DNA of 64,000 bases from assembly GCA_002490635.1 (NCBI GenBank), contig DKUJ01000042.1, positions 1 through 64,000 on the forward strand, given 5' to 3'. Both the position numbers and the translations under genes were made by a program. The notes below the pieces were generated by a model that was not told the origin of the DNA, ran no database searches, and saw only the letters and a list, made by a program, of their open reading frames with translations. Positions 1 through 10,143 of this stretch are shown here, one piece after another. The number at the start of each line of letters is the position of its first letter. Within the stretch, counting starts at the first letter, position 1. The stretch is from Porphyromonadaceae bacterium UBA7207 (GTDB lineage Bacteria > Bacteroidota > Bacteroidia > Bacteroidales > Muribaculaceae).

Positions 1-363
1 CATCTTCATGGCCATGTCCATGATCTTGCAGATTTTCAGGGCCATGGTTTCGGACAGTGACCCGCCGAATACGGTGAAGTCCTGGGCGAATACATATACC
101 AGGCGGCCGTCGATTGTGCCGTAGCCTGTTACCACGCCGTCGCCGAGGTAGCTCTTCTTATCCTGACCGAAGTTTGTGCAGCGGTGGCGCACGAACATGT
201 CGAGTTCTTCGAAGGAGCCTTCGTCCAGAAGCTGGGCTATGCGCTCGCGGGCGGTGTATTTGCCGCGTTCGTGCTGCTTTTCGATTGCTTTCTCGCCGCC
301 GCCGAGTCGTGCTTCGGCGCGCAGTTCGATCAGTTCTTTAACCTTTTCGAGTTGGCTGCTCAT
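1..363 (-). CDS. mmdA: Biotin-dependent acyl-CoA carboxyltransferase subunit (methylmalonyl-CoA decarboxylase alpha / propionyl-CoA carboxylase beta), partial
   Basis: The first 121 codons are present; the gene runs off the left edge. The start ATG is at 363-361. The translation begins [15 protein letters not shown] and contains [34 protein letters not shown] and the acyl-CoA-binding stretch [15 protein letters not shown], all typical of the carboxyltransferase N-terminal domain. In Bacteroidales this cytoplasmic subunit decarboxylates (S)-methylmalonyl-CoA to propionyl-CoA in the succinate-to-propionate route, or catalyses the reverse carboxylation in other complexes. The two cannot be told apart from this fragment. 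It follows the epimerase gene by 21 nt on the same strand, so the two are probably cotranscribed. Biotin carrier and membrane subunit genes would be expected beyond the window. Confidence 0.9.
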   Translation of the reverse strand, partial: MSSQLEKVKELIELRAEARLGGGEKAIEKQHERGKYTARERIAQLLDEGSFEELDMFVRHRCTNFGQDKKSYLGDGVVTGYGTIDGRLVYVFAQDFTVFGGSLSETMALKICKIMDMAMKM

Positions 364-384
364 AGAGGATTGTATTACAGGTTA

Positions 385-807
385 TTATTCAGCTGCGGGT
401 TTTTCGCAGAGTTCTACCAGAGTGCCCACTGTGGACTTGGGGTGGAGGAAGGCGATGTTGAGGCCTTCGGCACCGCGGCGCGGGGCTTTGTCGATAAGGC
501 GGCAGCCTTTCGATTCGGCTTCCGCCAGTGCGTTTGCCACACCGTCCTGTACGGCGAAGGCTACGTGCTGGATGCCGCCGCGGCCGCCGTTGTTGGCGAT
601 GAACTTGGAGATGGCGCTGTCTTCGGAAGTGCCTTCCAGAAGCTCGATTTTGGTCTGGCCCACCTGGAAGAAGGCGGTACGTACTTTCTGGTCGGCTACT
701 TCTTCAATGGCGAAGCATTTGAAACCCAGAATGTTTTCGTAGAAGGGAATGGCTTCGTCCAGAGAGGGAACGGCGATGCCGATGTGCTCGATATGCGAAA
801 TATCCAT
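385..807 (-). CDS. mce: Methylmalonyl-CoA epimerase
   Basis: A 140-residue vicinal-oxygen-chelate (glyoxalase fold) protein of normal family length. It interconverts (2R)- and (2S)-methylmalonyl-CoA, linking methylmalonyl-CoA mutase to the decarboxylase encoded next. Two beta-alpha-beta-beta-beta modules are visible. Likely metal ligands are H8 (in IEHIGIAVPSL), H81 (in GGIQHVAFAVQD) and E132 (in GTLVELCEK). The start ATG at 807 is preceded by an AT-rich leader and a TACCTTTG promoter at 878-885. It is transcribed ahead of mmdA. The module supports propionate formation by a gut fermenter. Epimerase identity is confident from the N-terminal HIGIAV signature together with the neighbour. Confidence 0.94.
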   Translation of the reverse strand: MDISHIEHIGIAVPSLDEAIPFYENILGFKCFAIEEVADQKVRTAFFQVGQTKIELLEGTSEDSAISKFIANNGGRGGIQHVAFAVQDGVANALAEAESKGCRLIDKAPRRGAEGLNIAFLHPKSTVGTLVELCEKPAAE

Positions 808-877
808 AGCTGTTTGTTATTGATATGTTGGTTAATTGATTGGCAGTGTTTTTCGATGGTGCGCGCAAAGCGCTCTG

Positions 878-906
878 CAAAGGTAGCAAAAAAAATGCAC
901 CGCAAA
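878..906 (-). promoter_or_regulatory. Bacteroidetes-type promoter for mce-mmdA
   Basis: On the minus strand a TACCTTTG -7 box (885-878) lies 17 nt downstream of a TTTG -33 box (906-903). This matches the TTTG-N17-23-TAnnTTTG form of Bacteroidetes housekeeping promoters. The predicted leader to the mce start is about 65 nt. Confidence 0.7.
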
Positions 907-1033
907 GCTTTTTCCGTGTCGATATGCCGCGGTTTATTAAATAATGTGATTGCGGCCTGTGTGATTGCGGCATTCACGCAAGCCAACCGCATGCCGTGCG
1001 GGGGCGATTTTACGGTGGACGGAATGAAAAGAT

Positions 1034-1064
1034 TTTGCAGATTGGCGGAAAATTGCTACCTTTG
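1034..1064 (+). promoter_or_regulatory. Bacteroidetes-type promoter for rplS
   Basis: TTTG at 1034-1037, a 19-nt spacer, then TACCTTTG at 1057-1064. The leader to the rplS ATG is about 75 nt. Confidence 0.75.
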
Positions 1065-1145
1065 CGCCCGGAATTCCCAATCTCTGGCAGGAAATGTAGC
1101 CTGTGAATATTGCGAATAATGTTAACATTAAACCACTTATCAACA

Positions 1146-1514
1146 ATGGACTTGATTAAGATTGCCGAAGAGGCTTTTGCCACCGGCAAGCAGGCTGCCG
1201 ACTACGATTTCGGCCCCGGCGACACCATCACCGTGGCCTACCGCATCAAGGAAGGCAACAAAGAACGTATCCAGCAGTACCGCGGCGTTGTTATCCGCAT
1301 CAGCGGCGAAGGCGACCACAAGCGCTTCACCGTTCGTAAAATGAGCGACAACATCGGCGTGGAGCGTATCTTCCCCATCAACAGCCCGTTCATCGATGCT
1401 ATCGAAGTGAACAAGCGTGGTAAGGTACGTCGTGCCAAACTCTACTACCTGCGCAAACTCACCGGCAAGAAAGCACGCATCAAAGAACGCCGTCCCGGCA
1501 AGAAAGAAGCGTGA
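1146..1514 (+). CDS. rplS: 50S ribosomal protein L19
   Basis: A 122-residue protein with the L19 signatures [28 protein letters not shown] and [18 protein letters not shown], followed by the basic C-terminus [20 protein letters not shown]19 sits at the interface of the 30S and 50S subunits. The ATG at 1146 ([11 protein letters not shown]) is preferred to an in-frame ATG 12 codons upstream because the shorter form matches L19 length. The gene has its own promoter and is closed by a strong stem-loop terminator, so it appears monocistronic. Confidence 0.97.
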   Translation: MDLIKIAEEAFATGKQAADYDFGPGDTITVAYRIKEGNKERIQQYRGVVIRISGEGDHKRFTVRKMSDNIGVERIFPINSPFIDAIEVNKRGKVRRAKLYYLRKLTGKKARIKERRPGKKEA

Positions 1515-1562
1515 CATGCCGGCAGGCGCCTCCCGGATTCCGGGTGTGCGACAACCGTATTT

Positions 1563-1620
1563 TCAAGCACATGCATTACGGAGCATTCACTCCAGGATGC
1601 ATGTGCTTGATGCTTTTTTG
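1563..1620 (+). terminator. Rho-independent terminator after rplS
   Basis: A perfect 14-bp stem pairs 1563-1576 with 1597-1610 around a 20-nt loop. It is followed by a T-rich tract (gcttttttg). Confidence 0.85.
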
Positions 1621-1661
1621 CGGCAATTGCCATCGGAAATGCCGGCTCCGCCGGGAAAAAG

Positions 1662-1692
1662 TTGTGCTTTACAGTGGGAATTGTTAATTTTG
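1662..1692 (+). promoter_or_regulatory. Promoter for asd
   Basis: A TAATTTTG -7 box lies at 1685-1692, with a TTG at 1662-1664 about 20 nt upstream. The leader to the asd ATG at 1760 is about 60 nt. Confidence 0.65.
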
Positions 1693-1759
1693 TCTGTTCA
1701 AAAGTGCCATAGGGCACACCATGTGTCAACTCTATTTCTGCAAAGAATTTCAACGAAGA

Positions 1760-2779
1760 ATGAATATTGCCATAGTAGGCGCTTCGGGCGCCGTGGGACA
1801 GGAGTTTATGCGGGTACTGGCCGACAGCGGTCTGCCAATCGATGAGCTCAGGCTTTTCGGCAGTGGGCGCAGCGCCGGAAACACTTATCGGTGGAGAGAT
1901 GCCGCCAGCAGTCCCGTGCGCGATCTCGCCCTGGCCGGTGCCGAAGATTTTGCCGGCCTCGATTTCGTGTTCACCAGTGCCGGCGCCGACGTGAGCCGCC
2001 ATTATGCCGGGCTGATAACCGGCGGTGGCGCTCTGATGATCGACAACTCCAGCGCTTTCCGCATGGATGACGATGTGCCTCTGGTAGTGCCCGAGGTCAA
2101 TGGCGACGACGCCTTTAGCGCACCGCGCCGCATCATATCCAATCCCAACTGCACCACCATACAGATGGTCGTTACCCTGAAACCGATCGACGACATCTCG
2201 CCCATCCGCCGTGTGCATGTGGCCACATACCAGGCCGCCAGCGGAGCCGGCGCGCAGGCTATGGAGGAACTGCGCCGGCAGTCGGCTGCAATCGCCGCCG
2301 GCGAGCAGCCCGAGGTTGAGCGTTTCAGCGCACAGCTGGCCTACAATCTCATTCCGCACATCGATGTTTTCGGCGACAACGGGTTCACACGTGAGGAAAT
2401 GAAGATGCATCTGGAGACAAAGAAGATAATGCACTCCCCGGAACTCGAGGTCTGCGCCACCTGTGTGCGTGTGCCGGTGCTCCGGGCGCATAGCGAAGCC
2501 ATATGGGTGAGCACTGCCGAACCTGTAGGCGAACAGCGTGTCAGAGAGGCGTTCGCCACCGCACCCGGCATAGTGCTCGTGGACGAACACAGGCCCGGCG
2601 GCTATCCCATGCCTCTGGAGGTGTCGGGCACCGACCCGGTGTATGTGGGGCGCGTGCGTGCCGATCTCGCCGACCCCTGCGGAATATGCTACTGGAGCGT
2701 GGCCGACCAGATCCGCAAGGGCGCAGCACTCAACGCCGTTCAGATAGCAAGCTACATTCTGGAGCATAAAGGCCTATGA
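1760..2779 (+). CDS. asd: Aspartate-semialdehyde dehydrogenase
   Basis: A 339-residue NADP-dependent enzyme that reduces aspartyl-4-phosphate to aspartate-4-semialdehyde, the branch point to lysine/diaminopimelate, threonine and methionine. The N-terminal dinucleotide motif is [10 protein letters not shown] (residues 5-14). The catalytic cysteine is C131 in [11 protein letters not shown], and a substrate-binding segment [12 protein letters not shown] follows. The ATG at 1760 is chosen because it puts the Rossmann beta strand directly at the N-terminus; an upstream in-frame ATG at 1721 lies in the leader. The stop codon overlaps the next start (ATGA, 2776-2779), coupling it translationally to the antiporter gene. 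Confidence 0.96.
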   Translation: MNIAIVGASGAVGQEFMRVLADSGLPIDELRLFGSGRSAGNTYRWRDAASSPVRDLALAGAEDFAGLDFVFTSAGADVSRHYAGLITGGGALMIDNSSAFRMDDDVPLVVPEVNGDDAFSAPRRIISNPNCTTIQMVVTLKPIDDISPIRRVHVATYQAASGAGAQAMEELRRQSAAIAAGEQPEVERFSAQLAYNLIPHIDVFGDNGFTREEMKMHLETKKIMHSPELEVCATCVRVPVLRAHSEAIWVSTAEPVGEQRVREAFATAPGIVLVDEHRPGGYPMPLEVSGTDPVYVGRVRADLADPCGICYWSVADQIRKGAALNAVQIASYILEHKGL

Positions 2780-4911
2780 TATCCGCGGGGCAGGCACTGG
2801 TGACGCAGCCGGTACAAATCTTCCTGATTGTGCTGGCCATAATCCTGCTTGCGCCCATGCTTCTCAACCGGCTGAAGATTCCTCACATCATCGGCATGAT
2901 TGTAGCCGGTGTGGTGATAGGGCCGTACGGCTTCAATATTCTGGACAATGATTCGTCGTTCGCCGTTTTCGGCCAGGTGGGTCTGCTGTATCTCATGTTC
3001 CTTGCAGGCCTGGAAATCGACATGTTCCATCTCCGGCTCAATCTGCGCCGCGGTCTGTTCTTCGGATTTCTCACACTCATGGTTCCGCTTGTGGCGGGAG
3101 TCCTCACCAGCGTGTACATCCTGCGGCTGGGCTGGCTCACTTCCTTGCTGTTAGGAGCCATGTATGCCTCGCACACACTTCTGGCCTATCCTGTGGCTGC
3201 CCGTATGGGTGTGACCAAAAGCCCTGCTGTGCTCATCGCCGTGGTGGGCACCATAATCGCCGTGGTGGGTGCGCTGCTTGTGCTCGCGGGAACTGTCGAT
3301 ATCGCCCGCGAAGGCAGCTTCCACGCCACCGGTCTGCTCATGCTCATGGCCCGCATGGTGTTGTGGACGGCGGCTGTGCTGTGGCTCTTCCCGCGGCTCA
3401 CGCGCTTTTTCTTCAAGCACTATTCCGACAAGGTGATGCAGTATGTGTTCGTGCTCGCCATGGTGTTCCTCGCCTCGGTGAGCGCCCAGCTCATAGGCCT
3501 TGAGCCGGTGCTTGGAGCCTTCATGGCCGGTCTGGTACTCAACCGTTATGTGCCGGCTGCTTCCCCTCTGATGAGTTCGATAGAGTTTGTCGGCAATGCC
3601 ATATTCATTCCGTATTTCCTTATAGGAGTAGGCATGATGATAAACCTGCGTGTGCTTGCCGACGGTTCCACACTTGCAATCAGCGCCGTGATGCTCACTG
3701 TGGCTCTGGTTTCCAAATGGCTGCCGGCATGGATTGCGCAGAAGCAGGCCGGCCTGGACAGCAGCAGCCGCAATCTGATGTTCGGTCTCACTGCCGCGCA
3801 TACAGCCGTGGCTCTTGCGGTGGTGAGCACGGGATACCGCATGGGAATGTTCGACGAGAAAGTGCTCAACAGCACCATCGCGGTTATTCTCATCACCTGC
3901 GCTCTCGCGCCGATTATCAGCTCCAGGGCGGCTGCCAGGCTAAAGGTGAGCATGATGTCGGGCGACAGCGACGATATGATACGCCACTCCCGCTCCAACC
4001 GGACGCTCATTCCCGTGGCGAACCCAATGACCGCCGGCGCTCTGGTGGAAATGGCCATGCTGATGCGCAACCAGCGGGGTACGCACAGTTTTTTCGCCCT
4101 GCATGTGCGCAACGACAACAGCGGCCAGGCCAAGGCCGTGAGCAGGAATTCGCTGGAGGCCGCCGCAAAAGTGGCCGCCGCCGCCGATACCGCCATAACC
4201 ACTCTCGACCGCTACGATCTCAACACTGCCACAGGTGTGCTCAACGTAATTGAGGAACGCGACATCACCGAGGTGCTCCTTGGCATGCACCGCCGTGCCA
4301 CCATAATTGATTCTTTCTACGGTGCCAAGGTGGAGCAGCTGCTCAGGGCCACCAACAAGATGATAATCATCACCCGGTGCTATATTCCGGTGAACACGCT
4401 CACCCGCATTGTGGTATGGGTGCCCGACGACGCGCAGTACGAAACGGGATTCAGCCGCTGGGTCCGCGGCATAGCCCGTCTGACACGCCAGCTGGGCTGC
4501 CGCGTGATTTTCCATGCTCCGGCGGCAGTGCAGCCGCTGATCCGCGGAGTCCTGTATTCCGAGAATCTTGGTGTGCGTTGCGAGTTCGCCACCGCCGAAT
4601 CTCAGGACGACTTCGTGCTGCTGGCCAACAAAATCCTCGACGACGACCTTCTGGTAGTTGTCGGCGCCCGCGCCAACTCGGTATCGTACCGGGCGGAGAT
4701 GGCCGAACTGCCTGGTTTCCTGCAGCGTTATTTTTCCCGCAACAACCTCATGGTCATATTTCCCGAACAGTTCGGCGAGAGCACGCCTCTGGTCTCTTTC
4801 TCCGACCCGCTGTCGTCCGACGTGGCCACTTCGGCCTCGCCGGTGCTGCAAGGTATCCTGTCGCGCATGCGAGCCTTGTCGCGCCGCATGAACGGCCGCG
4901 GCGGCCGATAG
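2776..4911 (+). CDS. CPA2-family monovalent cation:proton antiporter (KefB/NapA type)
   Basis: A 711-residue inner-membrane protein. The first ~400 residues are strongly hydrophobic with about 12 predicted helices and the family segments [31 protein letters not shown] and [19 protein letters not shown]. The C-terminal ~300 residues are soluble and look like a pair of universal-stress-protein-like domains rather than the TrkA-N domain of true KefB/KefC. It probably exchanges Na+ or K+ for H+; the ion cannot be read from sequence. It overlaps asd by 4 nt, so the two share a transcript. Confidence 0.85.
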   Translation: MISAGQALVTQPVQIFLIVLAIILLAPMLLNRLKIPHIIGMIVAGVVIGPYGFNILDNDSSFAVFGQVGLLYLMFLAGLEIDMFHLRLNLRRGLFFGFLTLMVPLVAGVLTSVYILRLGWLTSLLLGAMYASHTLLAYPVAARMGVTKSPAVLIAVVGTIIAVVGALLVLAGTVDIAREGSFHATGLLMLMARMVLWTAAVLWLFPRLTRFFFKHYSDKVMQYVFVLAMVFLASVSAQLIGLEPVLGAFMAGLVLNRYVPAASPLMSSIEFVGNAIFIPYFLIGVGMMINLRVLADGSTLAISAVMLTVALVSKWLPAWIAQKQAGLDSSSRNLMFGLTAAHTAVALAVVSTGYRMGMFDEKVLNSTIAVILITCALAPIISSRAAARLKVSMMSGDSDDMIRHSRSNRTLIPVANPMTAGALVEMAMLMRNQRGTHSFFALHVRNDNSGQAKAVSRNSLEAAAKVAAAADTAITTLDRYDLNTATGVLNVIEERDITEVLLGMHRRATIIDSFYGAKVEQLLRATNKMIIITRCYIPVNTLTRIVVWVPDDAQYETGFSRWVRGIARLTRQLGCRVIFHAPAAVQPLIRGVLYSENLGVRCEFATAESQDDFVLLANKILDDDLLVVVGARANSVSYRAEMAELPGFLQRYFSRNNLMVIFPEQFGESTPLVSFSDPLSSDVATSASPVLQGILSRMRALSRRMNGRGGR

Positions 4912-4955
4912 CCTCCCGCCGGTTTTCGCAGTGGCATTTCGTCGAATATTCTCCG

Positions 4956-4963
4956 TATATTTG
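4956..4963 (+). promoter_or_regulatory. Candidate -7 box for the phosphodiester glycosidase gene
   Basis: TATATTTG matches the TAnnTTTG consensus 29 nt before the ATG. No good -33 box is seen at 19 nt. Confidence 0.45.
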
Positions 4964-4992
4964 CAAATCATTAGAACAACTGTTATCCTTAA

Positions 4993-7452
4993 ATGAATAT
5001 CCTGAAACCTATAGTCCTGTCGGTCGCTGCCTCGATTCCGTTTCTGAGCAGTGGCGTTGTGACAGATGAGCTGACCTACAACTGGGGTCCGGCCGATACC
5101 GTGGCCCACCACAAGGTAGGTCCCGGAATGACCTATGCCAAAATCGTGTTCCCGGAAAAGCCTCTCATCCTCTGGTGGGTGGAGGTCGACCTGAGCAACG
5201 AGTACGCCAAAATAGAGCAGTCCGAGAGCCGCGCATCCGTTCCCGACGTGCAGCGCTGGGACGTGATGGAGCACTACAGAGCCAATTCACGACCCGGACA
5301 TCAGGTGAAAGTGGCATGGAACCACGACTTCTTCAGCTACGACGAAGGAGTATGCATCGGAACGAATATCAGCGAAGGCGAGATGACCCGCGAGATGTGG
5401 GGCCGCTCGCTGCTGGCCATTACCGAAGAAGGGCGTGCCAGCGTGTTCCGCGCCGGTGCGCGTGCGAGCGTGATAGCTTCCGACAATGCCGCTGTGGATA
5501 TCGATTACTTCAACTCCTCGGCATTGAGCGTCCGTGGCGACTGCGTGCTGTTCAACCGCTTCAATAGCCGCACGATTGCCGAGGATGGCCGCTACATAGC
5601 TCTCGAGCCTCTGGATAAATGGACTATGAACGGCGACGATATCCGCTGCCGTGTTATCGAAATTTCCGACAGCCCCCTGCAGACTGCCGAAAACCGTTAC
5701 GTGCTCCTTCTGCGTGGCGGCAAACGTGCCGCTCTGGATGGCCATGTGTCGGCAGGCGATATCATATCGGTGCGCCAGGGCTTCCATGCTCCGGCATGGG
5801 GCGAAGTTCCGCAGAGGATTCTCAACGCCTTCCATGGCTATCCCAGCATAGTAAGCGGCGGCGCCCTGCAGGACGGGGAATACAATGACTTCGAGAACGG
5901 TCGCGAGCATGAGAAGTCCAGCCGTGTGATGGCCGGAATCTCGGCGGACAAGACCAGGCTCTATATCACCACCACGGAAATGTCCGGGGCGAGCGTCGGT
6001 GTGGACTGCATCGAGCTGGCCGCCTGGATGGTGGAAAAGGGCGCAAGCGACGTTGTCAATTTCGACAGCGGCGGTTCCGCGGCGATTGTCATCGACGAGC
6101 AGATGCTCAATGTTCCAGGCCGCGGCTCCGTTCGCCCTGTAAAGGACGCCGTTCTTGCCGTGTCCACCGCTCCTGCCGACGCCAACGAGCATCACATCAC
6201 ATTCAGCCGCCCGTCGTTCGAAACTTCCGTGCTGTCGCTGATGCCGCTTAAGGTGATGGTTTACAACCGGTACGACGAACTTCTGGAAGAAGGTGCCGCA
6301 GGCTGTGAATTCGAGTGCCGTCCCGCCGGACTCGGAACCGTGGACGCCAACGGCGGTTTCCACGCTTCGGGCACACCTATGCATGGAACCATAGTCGCCC
6401 GCCGCAACGGCATGGAGGCAGTGATAGAAGTGAATACCGTGGCGCTGGAATCAATGAAAGCCGCCAGAGAAGCTATCCTCATCGACGACAGACACGCCGC
6501 GCCCATAGAGATAAAAGGTATCAGCGGAGGCCTGGAGCGGGAAGTCGACCCGACCGCTTTCGAATGGAGTTTCTCTCCCGAGGGAGTGGCCACACTCGAC
6601 GCCGATGGTAACGTTACAGGCGTGGCGACAGGCACCACAAGACTCACAGGTGTGGCTGGCGGTGTTTCTGTAGGCATCGATGTTGCCGTGGAGATTGCCG
6701 AGGGCGATATTGCCTATACTTTCTTCAACGATCTGGAGGCTGCCGGCATCAAATTCCCTTCATATATGAAAAACGCGGCGGTGAGCTACGATGGCCTTCC
6801 CGCCGGATGGACCTCGGGCGCAGTTATCAATTTCGACCTTGCCCAGAACCGCAGCGGCAGCCTCGGCGTGACACCCCGCCAGCGCTTCTACTCATTGCCG
6901 TCAGGCGCGTCGATGCGTATGTACGACAAAAACGGCGCTGTGAAAACACTCTCCATGCTTTTGGAGGATGCCACCGGCAAGGTGCACAGCTTCAAGGCCG
7001 ACACTTCGGAAGGCGAACATGTGTACACCTTCGACTTCAAGGACAGCGAGGGACGCCCGTTCGCGTATTACCAGTATCCGCTCGAACTCACCAAAATCAC
7101 CCTCGGGTTCAATGCCTCCGCCCGGCAGGATTGCGAGCTGGCGCTGGAGTCGGTCAAGATTCATTTCACCGGCTCAAGCTCGGTTGAATTTCCCACGGTG
7201 CAGGGAAATGGCGCGTTGGATATCCGCATAAACGGAGGCTGTCTCATGGCCGACATGGGCGGTGATGCTTCGGAAAACGCCACACTGACAGTATATAACT
7301 CCATGGGACAGCCCGTATATCAGCGCAATTGTCAGCCGGAGGCAGGCCGCACATGTATAGTGGGTGATATAAGTCATCTGCCCTCCGGCATGTACATCGC
7401 TGTGGTGCGCACCGGCTCCGGAAATTCGGCAAGCGCCAAATTTGTGAAGTAA
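4993..7452 (+). CDS. Secreted phosphodiester glycosidase (NAGPA domain) with Ig-like domain and T9SS-type C-terminal domain
   Basis: An 819-residue exported protein. The N-terminus is hydrophobic (residues 1-22). Residues ~60-395 resemble the NAGPA family, including the conserved loop VVNFDSGGSAAIVID near 355-369; family members remove sugar 1-phosphodiester caps such as GlcNAc-1-phosphate. Residues ~510-570 resemble a bacterial Ig-like (BIG2) domain (EGVATLDADGNVTGVATG). The last ~75 residues resemble a type IX secretion sorting domain (LTVYNSMGQPVYQ, then LPSGMYIAVVRTG and a terminal AKFVK). Secretion to the surface through T9SS is inferred; the substrate is unknown. A 66-nt gap separates it from the YfhO gene. 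Confidence 0.85.
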   Translation: MNILKPIVLSVAASIPFLSSGVVTDELTYNWGPADTVAHHKVGPGMTYAKIVFPEKPLILWWVEVDLSNEYAKIEQSESRASVPDVQRWDVMEHYRANSRPGHQVKVAWNHDFFSYDEGVCIGTNISEGEMTREMWGRSLLAITEEGRASVFRAGARASVIASDNAAVDIDYFNSSALSVRGDCVLFNRFNSRTIAEDGRYIALEPLDKWTMNGDDIRCRVIEISDSPLQTAENRYVLLLRGGKRAALDGHVSAGDIISVRQGFHAPAWGEVPQRILNAFHGYPSIVSGGALQDGEYNDFENGREHEKSSRVMAGISADKTRLYITTTEMSGASVGVDCIELAAWMVEKGASDVVNFDSGGSAAIVIDEQMLNVPGRGSVRPVKDAVLAVSTAPADANEHHITFSRPSFETSVLSLMPLKVMVYNRYDELLEEGAAGCEFECRPAGLGTVDANGGFHASGTPMHGTIVARRNGMEAVIEVNTVALESMKAAREAILIDDRHAAPIEIKGISGGLEREVDPTAFEWSFSPEGVATLDADGNVTGVATGTTRLTGVAGGVSVGIDVAVEIAEGDIAYTFFNDLEAAGIKFPSYMKNAAVSYDGLPAGWTSGAVINFDLAQNRSGSLGVTPRQRFYSLPSGASMRMYDKNGAVKTLSMLLEDATGKVHSFKADTSEGEHVYTFDFKDSEGRPFAYYQYPLELTKITLGFNASARQDCELALESVKIHFTGSSSVEFPTVQGNGALDIRINGGCLMADMGGDASENATLTVYNSMGQPVYQRNCQPEAGRTCIVGDISHLPSGMYIAVVRTGSGNSASAKFVK

Positions 7453-7518
7453 CTCATAACAACGCATTGCGGGAGAGTGTTACGGGCATTCTCCCGGAAT
7501 GTTTTCTGAAACGTGATA

Positions 7519-10143
7519 ATGAACAGAATAGCACAGATAATCCGTCGCCCTCAGGTATGGGGCTTTTTGCTCAGCATGGCTGTTATGGCCATAGTTTCGC
7601 TGGCATTCTTCTATCCCGACAATTTCGAGGGCAACAGCCTGCGCCAGCCCGATATGGTGCAGGGTGCCGCCAACGGACACGAAGCCCAGCTATGGCAGGA
7701 GGCTACCGGTGAGAAGGCTCTGTGGACAAACTCGCTTTTCGGCGGCATGCCCACATTCCAGATTTCGCCGTCCTATCCGTCGAACAGTCTTTTCTCATGG
7801 ATCAACACCGTGTACGGGCTGTGGCTGCCGTCGCCCTCGAATCTGCTGTTCATGATGATGATGGGCTTCCTGATTCTCATGTTCGCCCTGGGGAAACGCT
7901 GGTACTACGCTCTTATAGGAGCCTTGGCGTGGGGATTCTCGAGCTATTTTGTGATAATAATAGGCGCCGGCCACATATGGAAGTTCATCGCGCTGGCATA
8001 TACTCCGCCGCTTATTGCCGGCCTGGTGCTTCTCTACCGGGGGCGCTATATTACCGGAACGGCGCTCATGGCCGTGTCGGCGATGATGCAGCTGGCGGCG
8101 AACCATCCGCAGATGAGCTACTATTTTGCCATGGTGATGCTCTTCGTGGCTCTTGCCTATCTGGTCGACGCCTTCCGCCGCAAGGCTCTGCGCCGCTGGC
8201 TGGTGGCCTCGGGGCTGGCTGTTGTGGCCGGCGTCCTGGCCTTGGGCGCGAACGCTCCGTCGCTCTACAACACATATGAATATGCACGCCACACAAAACG
8301 CGCGCAAAGCGAGCTGGCTGCATGCGATGCCGAAGCGCCAGGTGCCGGTTCCGGCAATGTCGACCGGCCGACCGGAGGCCTGCCGTACTCCGACATCGTG
8401 GGCTGGAGCTACGGCCCTTCCGAGATGTTCTCGCTCATAGTACCCAACATCAAAGGCGGCGCAAGCGCCCGCCTGCATGGCGGCGACATGGTGCTGGCAT
8501 CGCTGGCCGAACTCGACGGAGCCGCAGGCATCGACCCGCGCGGCCCGGAGGCGTCCGTCATCCAGTGCCTGCCACAATATTTCAACGACAGCGAAGGTAC
8601 CAACGGGCCGGTGTATGTGGGCGCTATCATCGCCGCGTTGTTCATTCTGGGATGCTTTATCGTGCGTGGCCCTCTGAAATGGGCCATGGTGGCTGCCACA
8701 GTTGTGGCTATGGTGCTCGCTCTGGGATACAACGCCGAGGGCATTACCCGCTGGATGGTCTACAATTTCCCGATGTACAATAAGTTCCGGGCGGTGGAGA
8801 GCATCCTCGTGGTGGCCGAATTCGCCATTCCGCTACTTGCTGTCCTGGCTCTGGCACAGTTTGTCGAGGCGGGCAGCGATGCCTGGCGGCGCTACCGCAA
8901 GCCTTTGGTCGTTTCCTTCGGCTTCTGCGGGGCTGTGGCCGCACTGGCGGTTGTCGCGCCATCCGCTTTCGGCGAACTTGTGAGCGAGCGCGACCATATG
9001 AACCAGAACATACAGTATCTGCAGATGCAGGTGGTGCAGATAGGCCGCATGCAGAATGCCGACAGCCGCCAGATTGAAGCCGCGGTTTCCGATTATTCCC
9101 TGGATAATCCTGCCGTGCTTGCCGCGGTGACACAGCTGCGCTCGTCGCTGGTGCGCAACGACGGACTGCGCTCGCTGCTTTTCCTCGCTCTGGGATTCGC
9201 GGCACTTGCAGCTTGCGGTGCGGGCAAAATGTCGCGTCCCGTGGCTGTGGGCGCTGTCGGACTGATGGTGCTTATCGACCTTTACGGAGCCGACAAACGC
9301 TATGTCAGCCATGAATCCTTTGCCGCTCCCGTGGGCCATAGCCAGGGAATCGAGGCCGACGCAATCGACCGCGCTATCCTTGCCGACACCGTCGGCCACT
9401 ACCGCGTGCTCGACATTCCGGGCTTCTTCGATGCCCGCCGTTCATACTTCCACAGCATGCTCGGCGGATACCACGCGGCAAAACTCAGCCGCTACGACGA
9501 CATCATAGGAGAACGCATGCTGCCGTTGCTTTCGGTGGGCTACGGACATGCCGATGGACGTGGCGATGCCGCCGCCGGCCAGGCTGTGGCCGACATGCTC
9601 AATGCACGGTACATTGTCACCGGCGATTCCGAGGCTCCGCTGATGCTGAATCCTCAGGCCATGGGAAATGCATGGCTGGTGGATTCCATGGTGTGGGTCG
9701 ATGGCGCACGCGCCGAGATGGATGCACTCGATCCTGCCTTGACCGACCTGCGCCGCCTGGCCGTTGCCGACCGCAGTTTCGCCACGGCTCTGCCCGAGCA
9801 GCCCTCGCTTGCCCCGGGAGATACCATCTATATGACATATTACAGCCCGAATACCCTCAAGTACCACGTGTCGACAGCCGCCGGCGGCGTGGGCGTGTTC
9901 TCCGAAGTGTACTTCCCATGGGGCTGGAAAGCCACTGTCGATGGCAATGAAGTGCCGTTGGCGAGAGTGAACTACATATTGCGCGCGCTTGCCATTCCCG
10001 CAGGCAGCCACGAGATTGTGATGACATTCGCTCCGGAATCGGTGCGCCGCAGCTCTGCCGCTGCCTATGCATGCGTAACACTCATCTATCTGCTGCTGGC
10101 CGCAGGAATCTTTGTGGAGTGCAGGCGATGGCGGCTTTTCTGA
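7519..10143 (+). CDS. YfhO-family integral membrane protein
   Basis: An 874-residue multi-pass membrane protein. Many hydrophobic helices lie between residues ~10 and 590. A ~230-residue extracytoplasmic segment follows and ends with the YfhO signature YFPWGWKATVDGNEV. A final helix lies near the C-terminus. YfhO proteins are GT-C-like; those characterised in Firmicutes decorate lipoteichoic or wall polymers with sugars, and the Bacteroidetes role is not established. ATG 7519 is preferred; GTG 7513 is in frame two codons upstream. The end overlaps the next gene by 16 nt. Confidence 0.85.
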   Translation: MNRIAQIIRRPQVWGFLLSMAVMAIVSLAFFYPDNFEGNSLRQPDMVQGAANGHEAQLWQEATGEKALWTNSLFGGMPTFQISPSYPSNSLFSWINTVYGLWLPSPSNLLFMMMMGFLILMFALGKRWYYALIGALAWGFSSYFVIIIGAGHIWKFIALAYTPPLIAGLVLLYRGRYITGTALMAVSAMMQLAANHPQMSYYFAMVMLFVALAYLVDAFRRKALRRWLVASGLAVVAGVLALGANAPSLYNTYEYARHTKRAQSELAACDAEAPGAGSGNVDRPTGGLPYSDIVGWSYGPSEMFSLIVPNIKGGASARLHGGDMVLASLAELDGAAGIDPRGPEASVIQCLPQYFNDSEGTNGPVYVGAIIAALFILGCFIVRGPLKWAMVAATVVAMVLALGYNAEGITRWMVYNFPMYNKFRAVESILVVAEFAIPLLAVLALAQFVEAGSDAWRRYRKPLVVSFGFCGAVAALAVVAPSAFGELVSERDHMNQNIQYLQMQVVQIGRMQNADSRQIEAAVSDYSLDNPAVLAAVTQLRSSLVRNDGLRSLLFLALGFAALAACGAGKMSRPVAVGAVGLMVLIDLYGADKRYVSHESFAAPVGHSQGIEADAIDRAILADTVGHYRVLDIPGFFDARRSYFHSMLGGYHAAKLSRYDDIIGERMLPLLSVGYGHADGRGDAAAGQAVADMLNARYIVTGDSEAPLMLNPQAMGNAWLVDSMVWVDGARAEMDALDPALTDLRRLAVADRSFATALPEQPSLAPGDTIYMTYYSPNTLKYHVSTAAGGVGVFSEVYFPWGWKATVDGNEVPLARVNYILRALAIPAGSHEIVMTFAPESVRRSSAAAYACVTLIYLLLAAGIFVECRRWRLF

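Larger units (their letters stand above)
808..1145. other. Intergenic region between mce and rplS
   Basis: A 338-nt divergent spacer holding the mce promoter (878-906, minus) and the rplS promoter (1034-1064, plus). Short frames across it show no recognisable domain, and I see no convincing gene in between. Confidence 0.6.
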
